Of a stretch of 64,000 bases of DNA, positions 44,392 to 52,998 are shown in pieces. Every line of letters starts with the position of its first letter. Within the stretch, counting starts at the first letter, position 1. A program made the position numbers and the translations under genes. This DNA is from QPIN01 sp965224575. Lineage in GTDB: Bacteria; Pseudomonadota; Gammaproteobacteria; Methylococcales; Methylomonadaceae. The notes under the pieces were generated by a model. It did no database searches and was not told the origin of the DNA. It was given only the letters and a program-made list of their open reading frames with translations. The stretch covers positions 1,798,001-1,862,000 of the forward strand of contig CBDCZQ010000006.1 in assembly GCA_965224575.1 (NCBI GenBank), given 5' to 3'.

Positions 44392-45837
44392 ATGACCACA
44401 TCAAAATCAAATTATGATGTCATTATTATTGGAGCGGGGCCTGCTGGTTATGTAGCGGCTATCCGTTGCGCTCAATTAGGCTTAAAAACCGCATGTATTG
44501 ACAATTGGAGTAATCCAAAGGGTAACTCTAGTCCTGGAGGGACATTTGTCAATGCCGGTTGTATCTCTTCCATGGCATTATTAGAATCTTCAAAAATATT
44601 TAATTTACTAAACAATGAGATTTCTGTACATGGTATAAAAATTGATAACCTTAGTATTGATATAGCTCAAATGATCAATAGAAAAGATTCTATAATCAAT
44701 TCCTTAAGTCAACACATTACCCATTTATTTGAACTGAATAATATTGATTGTATCCATGCACATGGAAAATTATTGGCGGTTGGGAAGGTTGAAGCAACTG
44801 ACATAAATACTGGTAAAAAGACCGTTTATACCGCTGAACATATTATTCTGGCAACCGGCTCACACCCTTCCAAATTACCCTGTGCTCCCATTGATAATGA
44901 GTCAATTATTGATTCAACATTAGCACTTAGTCTTCCGGAAACACCAAAAAAATTGGCCATTATAGGTGCAGGTATTATTGGCTTAGAATTAGCTGGTATA
45001 TGGAATCGTCTAGGCTCAGATGTGATTTTGTTAGAAGCACAAGATACTTTTTTAACCCCGACTGATCAACAAATATCAGAACAAGCCTATCAAATATTTA
45101 CTCAGCAGGGTTTAGATATTCGTCTTGGCGCCCGGGTTATCTCTACAAAAAAAGGAACCAAAAAAATAACAGTAGAATATCAAGATAATGATGGAACCCA
45201 CTCAATTCACCTAGATAAACTGATTGTAGCTACTGGTCGTGAACCAAATAGTGAAAACCTGGCAGCAGATGAGGCAGAACTACTGCTAGATGATAATGGA
45301 TTTGTCCATGTTGATGAAAATTGTTGTACATCTCTACCCGGAGTTTATGCCATTGGGGATCTAACGTCACTTGGTCCTATGCTGGCACATAAAGGACTGG
45401 AAGAAGGGATATTTGTTGCAGAAAATATAGCAGAGCAAGGCAAACCCATCAATTACAATATTATTCCCAGCGTTATTTATAGCTCACCAGAAATAGCCTG
45501 GGTTGGCCAAACAGAGCAGACCCTACAAGCAGTAGGTGAACCATATAAAGTCGGGACTTTTCCATTTTCTGCCTCGGTACGTGCACTTGCAGCAGGAAAA
45601 ACGGACGGTATGGTTAAAATTATTACACATGCTGAAACTGATGCAATTCTTGGTGTACATATTATTGGCGAACAGGCCGCTGAATTAATTGCCGAATCCG
45701 TATTGGCTATGGAATTCTCCGCCAGTGCTGAAGACCTTGCTAGAACAATTCATGCCCACCCATCTATATCAGAAGCTATACATGAGGCAGCACTTGCTTT
45801 GGATAATAGAGCCTTACACTTACCTCCTTCACAGTAA
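44392..45837 (+). CDS. lpdA: Dihydrolipoamide dehydrogenase-like E3 lacking one redox cysteine
   Basis: 481 residues from the ATG at 44392 (AGG at 8-bp spacing; an earlier TTG at 44386 is possible). The FAD site DVIIIGAGPAGYVAAIRCAQLGL, NAD site LAIIGAGIIGLELAGIWNRLG and the His-Glu pair in HAHPSISEAIHEAALAL are intact. In the active-site disulfide segment, normally GGTCLNVGC, the sequence reads GGTFVNAGCISSMALL: Phe52 replaces the first Cys, only Cys57 remains, and the following Pro and Lys are also changed. Canonical E3 catalysis would be lost unless rescued elsewhere. It is third in the operon behind odhB. Confidence 0.9.
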   Translation: MTTSKSNYDVIIIGAGPAGYVAAIRCAQLGLKTACIDNWSNPKGNSSPGGTFVNAGCISSMALLESSKIFNLLNNEISVHGIKIDNLSIDIAQMINRKDSIINSLSQHITHLFELNNIDCIHAHGKLLAVGKVEATDINTGKKTVYTAEHIILATGSHPSKLPCAPIDNESIIDSTLALSLPETPKKLAIIGAGIIGLELAGIWNRLGSDVILLEAQDTFLTPTDQQISEQAYQIFTQQGLDIRLGARVISTKKGTKKITVEYQDNDGTHSIHLDKLIVATGREPNSENLAADEAELLLDDNGFVHVDENCCTSLPGVYAIGDLTSLGPMLAHKGLEEGIFVAENIAEQGKPINYNIIPSVIYSSPEIAWVGQTEQTLQAVGEPYKVGTFPFSASVRALAAGKTDGMVKIITHAETDAILGVHIIGEQAAELIAESVLAMEFSASAEDLARTIHAHPSISEAIHEAALALDNRALHLPPSQ

Positions 45838-46300
45838 GATAAGGGTTCCTCTAATAATTCATAACTGGCATTTATATACTTAAAAATATTCGATAACTTC
45901 GTTGAATATTGAAACCATTCTTTGTCTTTGAAGCATATGGATGTGCTGAATGTCGAAAAAGCACTAGGATCGGAAGCCTGTAGGTAAAATAATGCAGGAG
46001 CAATTATCAAGGAGCTATTTTCTACCATGTCAATATTTCCACAAAGCCCTAACTTTACTGATTTATTTAGGATAAATGGGTTGCCAAAGAGACGACAGTC
46101 CAACCAAGTCCCTTGTCTAAATAATAGTACCAAAAAAAAGCGGAAAAAAGTGACAGATTAAAACCTATCTAGTGGATAGTTTTGCCATTTTTCCTCATTT
46201 TGTTATAGTGGATATGACCACTAGTCAAAAATGTACTCAATAATAAATTAATATTGGAAATTTGGAAAACTATTTCAAAATATTAAACAAGAGAGGCTTT
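45838..46300. other. Gene-free region after lpdA
   Basis: 463 bp. A short minus-strand frame over 45750-46133 overlaps the lpdA end and has no family support. Near the right end is a small inverted repeat TAGTGG...CCACTA (46206-46223), with a related CTATC...GATAG 50 bp upstream (46165-46179), in the presumed promoter region of the next gene. These could be operator half-sites; unproved. Confidence 0.4.
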
Positions 46301-46948
46301 ATGAAAATAATAACTAACAATATAGAGTTTTATAATACGAAAGATTTAAATAAAGAACAATCAACAAAACTAGAAAAAGATAATTCAAAATTCAGACTCT
46401 TAGCTTTAACAGTAATGCTATTAAGTCTGTTTTTTTCATCAACAGCTACTGCACATAGAGGAGCAAAAAATGAAATTGATACCTGCCGCATATCTGTCGG
46501 AAATGAAGTCGTTCATTTTTCGGCCTACACGCCAGTATTAGCACCAGGTGCAAGTTATTGCCATAACATTCCAGAACTAGGGTTAACACATTTAGTTATT
46601 GATTACGAAGGGAAAAAGCTGAGAAATACTACGGTAGAATTTGAGGTGACTAAAGAGCCTGAAGGAACAAGAATCTTTTATCAAGAACCTCAAAAGATAA
46701 AAAAAGGTTCAATGGATGCTAAAATTGATTTCACACCTTTTGGTATAGGTGAATACTTAACTCATATAACAATCATGCATGAAGGTGAAAAATTAGATAG
46801 CCACTTACCTTTTTCTGTCGGCTTAGACCAAGACAATACGCCTTATAAACTGATTATTCCTATCATTTTAATTATTATTACCTGGATAACAGTCCAGGTT
46901 AAAACGAAAAATAGAGAGTATTCTAGTGGTGATCATATAGATAGTTAA
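46301..46948 (+). CDS. Hypothetical membrane-anchored exported protein
   Basis: 215 residues from the ATG at 46301, chosen for AGAGG upstream; a frame from 46262 is possible. A hydrophobic helix at about residues 32-52 (LLALTVMLLSLFFSSTATA) is a signal peptide or anchor. A globular domain with a Cys pair (DTCRISVGN, SYCHNIPELG) and strand-rich text (EFEVTKEPEGTRIFY, FGIGEYLTHITIMHEG) follows, then a C-terminal helix KLIIPIILIIITWITVQV. It seems to present a small beta domain in the periplasm. I do not recognise the family. It stands alone before a signalling operon. Confidence 0.65.
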   Translation: MKIITNNIEFYNTKDLNKEQSTKLEKDNSKFRLLALTVMLLSLFFSSTATAHRGAKNEIDTCRISVGNEVVHFSAYTPVLAPGASYCHNIPELGLTHLVIDYEGKKLRNTTVEFEVTKEPEGTRIFYQEPQKIKKGSMDAKIDFTPFGIGEYLTHITIMHEGEKLDSHLPFSVGLDQDNTPYKLIIPIILIIITWITVQVKTKNREYSSGDHIDS

Positions 46949-46960
46949 TATATTTTTAAA

Positions 46961-46995
46961 CTAAGTGCCCATCAGTTTAGCTGGTGGGCACTTAG
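46961..46995. terminator. Strong hairpin, likely terminator
   Basis: CTAAGTGCCCATCAG (46961-46975) pairs with CTGGTGGGCACTTAG (46981-46995) around a 5-base loop: a 15-bp stem with one G-T pair, 12 bp after the hypothetical gene's stop. No U-tract follows, so termination is likely but not textbook. Confidence 0.65.
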
Positions 46996-47263
46996 GCTAT
47001 CCCCGTTAAAATTAACTTTTTAATCATCTTTACTCTTTTTCTACTTGATGCTTCAGCACCAAATGCTCACCCAATCCTGGAGATACATGAATTATCCTCT
47101 GTCATTGTTGTCCAGGATATTCAATTTATTTGAGCTAAATTCCCAAAAAAAATAAAACCCTAACTATACTTTAATCTAGTCATTAAACAGTTAAGTTTGA
47201 TCTAAAGCTAAGAAAGATTCTGTCTTTCGATTGTTTCATCTAGATTAAAGGGTAGTTAAGATA
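46996..47263. promoter_or_regulatory. Probable promoter region of the hybrid kinase operon
   Basis: 268 bp between the hairpin and the kinase start. No clear -35/-10 pair could be fixed by eye; the region is ordinary AT-rich DNA with no repeat. Confidence 0.3.
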
Positions 47264-50200
47264 TTGAAAAATAATTCGAAAAACTTGTTTCGTAAGGAGC
47301 AGTTAAAAGAACTTTATGATGAATGCCGCTCATCTGTCATTGGGTCAATTCTTATTGCCATAGGTATCTATTTGATAAATTCAAATGATATTGGTAAGGG
47401 ACAACAGGCTTTAACCTGGATCTATTTAGTCTGGATTATTGCCAGTATCCGTGGCTTTGATGCTGTTTTATATTTTAAAGCAGATCAATCTAATGTAAAT
47501 AATACCCAGTTTTTAATTCGCTTTGCAATTGGCATAGTATTGATCGCATCTTCTTGGGGCTTGCTTTTCTGGAATACTTTTCCAAATGCATCACAGGAAT
47601 ATCAAGCTTTTATTATTTTGATTGAAATGGCAATTTTGTCATTTGCAACAATGACTCTATTTTATCATTTAGGCGTTTTATTACTCTTTCACGTCATTGT
47701 TACAATACCCATTGAGTTAAGTTTACTTAATGAAAATACGATTTTTTATACTGTACTCTCAATTTTGATTCCTATCTTTTTTATATTTCAAGGAATAGTT
47801 GCTATACGAATGAATAAAAAATATAGAGAAAGTATTCGTTTGCAGTTAGAGCTTAAACAAAAAATCAAAGACAATCAGAATCTTCAATATGCAGTAGATC
47901 AGCATGGAGTGGTTAGTATTACAGATACACAGGGAACAATTCTCTATGCCAATGATAAGATGCTTGAAACTTCTCAATATACTAAAAATGAGCTAGTTGG
48001 GGTTAATCATCGCATAGTAAGTAGTGGGGAGCATTCAGATAAGTTTTGGGAAGATATGTATCAAACCATCAGTGGCGGAAAAGTCTGGCATGCTGAAATA
48101 AAGAACAAAGCTAAAGATGGACATTGTTTTTGGATGGACTCGACGATTGTTCCTTTTATTAATGAGCAAGGAAAACCTTACCAGTATATTTCTATACGCA
48201 CTGATATAACTAAATTAAAAGAACTTGAACAACAAAATCTAAATGATAAAAATGATGCGCTTATCAGGGCGGAAGTCTCTCAAATTCTTCAGGGACAAAG
48301 TGCGTTAAAAGAACGTGTAGAAATTTCATTAAAAGCTATTTCTAAAGCAGTTGGTTTACAGATTCAAAACAAATTAGGTGTTTTTATCTTGCCGGAAGGT
48401 AGCGATAAACTGGAAATGTTTGTCACGCATGGTCAATATTCCGAGGATTTTTTAACTAAGGAAAAATGCGTCAAACTTGGAAGTTGTCTTTGTGGCCGAG
48501 CAGCAGTTTCAGGAGAATTAATCGTTTCCGATGATTGTTTTTCTGACCCTTACCATGAACATTCTTTTGAAGGGATGGTCGCACATGGTCATTATATTGT
48601 GCCACTACGTCATAATGGAAAAACCTTAGGTATTTTATTTATTTACACTGAAACCTATCCATCTAGAGAAGAGTCTAGACTTGATACTTTGAGGTTTATT
48701 GGAGATATGTTTGGTTTAGCCATTGCTAATGAACGTGTAAAGCAAGAAATGCATCAGGCTAGAAAAAATGCTGAAGCAATGGCTCAGGCAAAGTCTGACT
48801 TTTTAGCTAATATGAGCCATGAGATTAGAACACCTATGAATGGTGTTTTAGGTATGTTAGAACTTTTGAATCATATTGATCTGGATGATAAGTCAAAAGG
48901 CTATGTCGATATTGCGCATGGTTCGGCCAATATGTTGTTGAATGTAATCAATGACATTCTTGATATATCAAAAATTGAATCAGGTAAGCTACATATAGAA
49001 CATATCGACTTTGATTTGAGAAAAGCAATTGAGGATACCACTGAGTTATTATCAAAACTAGCCTATCAGAAAAATATAGAATTATCGTGTTTTATCTCGC
49101 CTGAAATTAAGACTCTGTTACAAGGGGATGTCATGCGGTTACAGCAGGTTTTAAATAACCTGATGAGTAATGCGATTAAATTTACCTCTGAAGGGGAGGT
49201 ATCAGTTAGTATTTCTACCGTAGAGGAATTAGATAATAAAACTAAATTACGTTTTGAGATAAAAGATACCGGTATTGGTATTCCTGTTGATAAGCAAGGA
49301 AAGCTATTTCAAGCTTTCACCCAGGCTGATACATCGACTAGCCGAGAGTTTGGTGGCACGGGTCTTGGGTTAGCAATATCTAAAAGTCTAGTTGAAATGA
49401 TGGGTGGTAAATTAGGCTTGGTAAGTGAAGAAGGGGAAGGCTCAACATTCTGGTTTGAATTAACTTTCGATATTATTAAAGATAATAAACAGCCCTTTAC
49501 ACTGGATAATCTTCGTATTTTAACGATTGATGATAATGAAACAAATTGCTTAATCCTTAGAAAATATATTGAGAACTGGGGTGGAGAAAATTTTACGGAA
49601 ACTAATTCGGAGATAGGCTTATACCGGTTACAGGAAGCCGTTGAAAATAAAAAACCTTATGATATTTTACTTCTTGACATGCAAATGCCTGGAGTAACAG
49701 GTCAAGAAGTTGCAGTCAAAATTCGTCAAAACCCAATTTTTAGCAATCTAAAAATCATCCTATTAAGCTCAATGGGCTTAGATTATCATGCTGATAATCA
49801 TAAATATTTTGATTTGCTGCTTAATAAACCCATCAGACAATCTCTACTTTTTGATGCCATATCCACTGTTCAAAACATCTCAATTACAAAAGTTAATAAA
49901 CCAAAGATCAAAAAAGAATTTGTAAAGCTCAATGGAAACATATTGTTTGTTGATGACAATAGGGTTAATCAACATTTAGGAAAAGCAATGTTGACTAACT
50001 TTGATCTAGATTTTGAAATTGTTTCAAATGGGCAAGAAGCGTTGGATGCCAGAAAAAATAAAACTTTTGACCTAATATTGATGGACTGTCAAATGCCAGT
50101 GATGGATGGTTTTGAAGCGACTCATCAGATAAGACAATTTGAGATTCAAACTAAACAAGAAAGAATACCAATTGTCGCTTTAACCGCAAATGCAATGCAA

Positions 50201-50734
50201 GGTGATCGTGAAAAATGTTTAGATGTGGGGATGGATGATTATTTAACCAAACCTTATACCGCTGAAAATCTATCGACTATCTTGGCCAAGTGGTTACCGG
50301 TTAATTCAGTTGCTAGTGAAAAAGTTTCTTCATCAATAGAAAATTCTTATGATTTAGATCAAAGTGTTGAGCAAGCTATCCACAATGTTGAAATAATTAA
50401 CAGCCACAAGTTTGAAGAAACCAGAGAAATGATGGGAGATGATGTTGAATTAATCATTGATGCTTTTCTAGAATCTGGAACAACTCTTACAGCAGAAATG
50501 AAAAAATGTTCTAAAGATGGAAATATGGAAGGACTAAGAAATGCATTTCATGCGTTAAAAGGGAGCTGTAGTGTACTCGGCGTACAAAGCCTTTTTGAAC
50601 ATTGCAAGGACGCTGAAGAACGATGTATAAAAAATGATCTCGATAATATAGATGAGGTAGTGACTGAAATTTGTAAAGTTTTTGAAATTAGTAGCTCTGC
50701 TATCCAAGAGCTTATGTTGGAAAAGGAAATCTAA
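47264..50734 (+). CDS. Hybrid sensor histidine kinase (PAS-GAF-HisKA-HATPase-REC-REC-Hpt)
   Basis: 1156 residues, start TTG at 47264. Residues 20-185 hold about six membrane helices. PAS lies near 205-320 (YANDKMLETSQYTKNEL), and GAF near 335-500. HisKA is at about 516 (MSHEIRTPMNGVLGMLE, phospho-His), the ATPase domain at 620-740 (NNLMSNAIKFT, DTGIGIP, GTGLGL). Two receiver domains are at 755-870 and 890-1010 (LLLDMQMPG; LILMDCQMPVMDG), and Hpt is at 1050-1150 (FHALKGSCSVLG). The layout is BarA-like with an added GAF. The GAF has CLCGRAAVSGE and GHYIVPL, a Cys/His-rich pattern. It overlaps the next gene by one base (TAATG). Confidence 0.93.
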   Translation: MKNNSKNLFRKEQLKELYDECRSSVIGSILIAIGIYLINSNDIGKGQQALTWIYLVWIIASIRGFDAVLYFKADQSNVNNTQFLIRFAIGIVLIASSWGLLFWNTFPNASQEYQAFIILIEMAILSFATMTLFYHLGVLLLFHVIVTIPIELSLLNENTIFYTVLSILIPIFFIFQGIVAIRMNKKYRESIRLQLELKQKIKDNQNLQYAVDQHGVVSITDTQGTILYANDKMLETSQYTKNELVGVNHRIVSSGEHSDKFWEDMYQTISGGKVWHAEIKNKAKDGHCFWMDSTIVPFINEQGKPYQYISIRTDITKLKELEQQNLNDKNDALIRAEVSQILQGQSALKERVEISLKAISKAVGLQIQNKLGVFILPEGSDKLEMFVTHGQYSEDFLTKEKCVKLGSCLCGRAAVSGELIVSDDCFSDPYHEHSFEGMVAHGHYIVPLRHNGKTLGILFIYTETYPSREESRLDTLRFIGDMFGLAIANERVKQEMHQARKNAEAMAQAKSDFLANMSHEIRTPMNGVLGMLELLNHIDLDDKSKGYVDIAHGSANMLLNVINDILDISKIESGKLHIEHIDFDLRKAIEDTTELLSKLAYQKNIELSCFISPEIKTLLQGDVMRLQQVLNNLMSNAIKFTSEGEVSVSISTVEELDNKTKLRFEIKDTGIGIPVDKQGKLFQAFTQADTSTSREFGGTGLGLAISKSLVEMMGGKLGLVSEEGEGSTFWFELTFDIIKDNKQPFTLDNLRILTIDDNETNCLILRKYIENWGGENFTETNSEIGLYRLQEAVENKKPYDILLLDMQMPGVTGQEVAVKIRQNPIFSNLKIILLSSMGLDYHADNHKYFDLLLNKPIRQSLLFDAISTVQNISITKVNKPKIKKEFVKLNGNILFVDDNRVNQHLGKAMLTNFDLDFEIVSNGQEALDARKNKTFDLILMDCQMPVMDGFEATHQIRQFEIQTKQERIPIVALTANAMQGDREKCLDVGMDDYLTKPYTAENLSTILAKWLPVNSVASEKVSSSIENSYDLDQSVEQAIHNVEIINSHKFEETREMMGDDVELIIDAFLESGTTLTAEMKKCSKDGNMEGLRNAFHALKGSCSVLGVQSLFEHCKDAEERCIKNDLDNIDEVVTEICKVFEISSSAIQELMLEKEI

Positions 50735-52839
50735 TGACAGATAGTCAGTTTATTAAAAGCGATGATATTCTTATTCTTGTTGTCGACGATGAGTTGGTTA
50801 ATCGGCTTTATATTAAAAAAGCACTAGAAAATGAAGGGTATTCAGTGCTCACAGCCGAGAATGGTCAGCAAGCATTAGAGATGGTCAGCAAACAAACTTT
50901 TAGTTTGATTGTTATGGATGTGATGATGCCTATTATGGGTGGATATGATGCTTGTATGGCTCTACGTGAAAAAGAAAATAAGCTTAATGTCCCCATTATC
51001 ATGTTAACCGCTTTAGATGATATTGAGTCAGTAGAAAAATCATTCGATGCAGGCGCAACAGATTTTGTCGTTAAACCTGTTAATTTACCTATTTTTAAAC
51101 AACGCGTCAGACATGGCTTAAAAACCCATGAAACAGATGTTGAGTTGTTTAACCATCAGCTTCGTCTGGTACATGCCCATAAAGTTGCACGATTAGGATA
51201 TTGGGACTGGGATATTAAGAATAACCACCTTTATTGGTCGGATGAAGTGTTCAATATTTATGGAGTATCTTCTGAAGTAAAAGAAATCAACTATGAGTGT
51301 TTTTTAGAAAAAGTCTATGAAGATGACCAAGACAAAATTGATTACGCTACTCGAAAATCCTTAAATCAAGGTGAACCTTACAGCATTGAACATAGAGTTC
51401 TCCTACCAAATGGTGAGTTTAAATATATTCATCAACATGCAGAATTAATTAAGAATGAGGAAGGACAAGTTATCCGAATGCTTGGCATTGCACAGGATAT
51501 AACTGAAAGACACCTTGCTCAAGAAAAAATACAACATTTAGCTTATTATGACAGCCTAACCGATCTACCCAATAGAACACTATTTCATGATCGTCTTAAC
51601 CACGCTCTGGAAAGAGCTGGGCGAAGTGAAGAAGAGGTTGCTGTTTTTCTTATTGATCTTGATAGATTTAAGAAAATTAACGATTCATTAGGACATGATA
51701 TAGGTGATATATTTCTTCAATCAGTAGCAGGCTCTCTAAAGAAAGCCACACGGTCAGCTGATACTATAGCAAGGCTGGGTGGTGATGAATTTGCTTTGGT
51801 AATTGAAGGTGTTACATCAGAAGAAGGTGTGCTTGAAGTTGCTAGAAAAACGCTTGAAGCTTTGTTGACAACACATAATATACAAGGAAATGAATTAATT
51901 AGCGCCGGTAGTATTGGTATTTCAATATCGTCAAACGAGAATCGTCATAAAGAGAGCCTAATTAAACAAGCTGATTTGGCAATGTATAAATCAAAAGAAG
52001 AAGGCGGTAATCGATTTTGTTTTTATAGTAAGGAAATGAAATCTCGTGCTCATCAAATGCTAATTCTTGAAAATGAATTACGTAAAGCACTAGAAAAAAA
52101 TGAACTCGTTGTTCATTATCAGCCTAAGGTTTGTGTTAAGACGGATAAAATTAAGGGGATGGAAGCACTGATACGGTGGCAGCACCCAGAAAAAGGACTA
52201 ATTCCACCAACAGATTTTGTACCTATTGCTGAAGAAACAGGATTAATTGTCCCTATGGGGATGTGGATACTAGAGGAAGCATGTAAGCAAACCTCTAAAT
52301 GGCATAAACAAGGGTTTTCTGATTTGATTGTTAGTATTAATATATCAGCCAAACAGTTTCATTCTAAAGGCTTTGTTGATGGTATTCAAAAAGCATTAAT
52401 TGACTCTGGAATTTCGCCACAATTTGTGGAATTAGAAATCACTGAAAGTTGTACCATAACTGATATTGATAAGACAATTCGTTTTTTAAATGCATTTAGA
52501 GACATGGGGATGCGGATATCAATGGATGATTTTGGAACTGGGTTTTCATCTCTTAGTTTTTTAAATCAGTTGCCCCTTGATACTTTAAAAGTAGACCGTG
52601 CATTTATCAAAGATATTAATGCAGAGGGTGAAAATGGTGAATTAGCAAGTTTAATTATTGCTATGGCCAAGTCATTAAATTTAAGTGTTGTTGCGGAAGG
52701 TATTGAAACAATACATCATTTAAAATTTTTAAGGAACAGTGATTGTGATGAGTTTCAAGGGTTTTTGGCTAGTCCTCCGGTGGAAGCTGATCAGTTTAAA
52801 GAATTATTAGTTTTAAACTTACAAAAGTCAGCTTCCTAA
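50734..52839 (+). CDS. Response regulator with PAS, GGDEF and EAL domains
   Basis: 701 residues. REC at 10-130 (VVDDELVNRLYIKKALENEGY, VMDVMMPIMGG, phospho-Asp), PAS about 140-260 (GYWDWDIKNNHLYWSDEVF), GGDEF about 265-430 with intact GGDEF and an upstream RxxD inhibitory site (RSAD), and EAL 440-690 with EALIRW, DDFGTGFSSLSFL and the VVAEGIE region. Both cyclase and phosphodiesterase motifs are intact, so it may synthesise and degrade c-di-GMP. It is cotranscribed with the hybrid kinase and is likely phosphorylated by it, possibly tuning exopolysaccharide output (inference). Confidence 0.93.
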   Translation: MTDSQFIKSDDILILVVDDELVNRLYIKKALENEGYSVLTAENGQQALEMVSKQTFSLIVMDVMMPIMGGYDACMALREKENKLNVPIIMLTALDDIESVEKSFDAGATDFVVKPVNLPIFKQRVRHGLKTHETDVELFNHQLRLVHAHKVARLGYWDWDIKNNHLYWSDEVFNIYGVSSEVKEINYECFLEKVYEDDQDKIDYATRKSLNQGEPYSIEHRVLLPNGEFKYIHQHAELIKNEEGQVIRMLGIAQDITERHLAQEKIQHLAYYDSLTDLPNRTLFHDRLNHALERAGRSEEEVAVFLIDLDRFKKINDSLGHDIGDIFLQSVAGSLKKATRSADTIARLGGDEFALVIEGVTSEEGVLEVARKTLEALLTTHNIQGNELISAGSIGISISSNENRHKESLIKQADLAMYKSKEEGGNRFCFYSKEMKSRAHQMLILENELRKALEKNELVVHYQPKVCVKTDKIKGMEALIRWQHPEKGLIPPTDFVPIAEETGLIVPMGMWILEEACKQTSKWHKQGFSDLIVSINISAKQFHSKGFVDGIQKALIDSGISPQFVELEITESCTITDIDKTIRFLNAFRDMGMRISMDDFGTGFSSLSFLNQLPLDTLKVDRAFIKDINAEGENGELASLIIAMAKSLNLSVVAEGIETIHHLKFLRNSDCDEFQGFLASPPVEADQFKELLVLNLQKSAS

Positions 52840-52998
52840 GGGGGAAGTTTCAGATGATCATAATAAAAACCTATTAATCCCTATTACTAAAAAAGGTTGG
52901 CTATGGATAGAAAGCAACAGAACTGATTAAGAATAAGCACATCAACTCGCGTTAGGCCAAATAAACAGCTGCCCACAACTAACAAATGCTAGAACCAA

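Noticed and set aside
45750..46133. 127-codon minus-strand frame overlapping the end of lpdA
   Set aside because: Its first part is antisense to the lpdA 3' end and the remainder has no recognisable domain or ribosome site.
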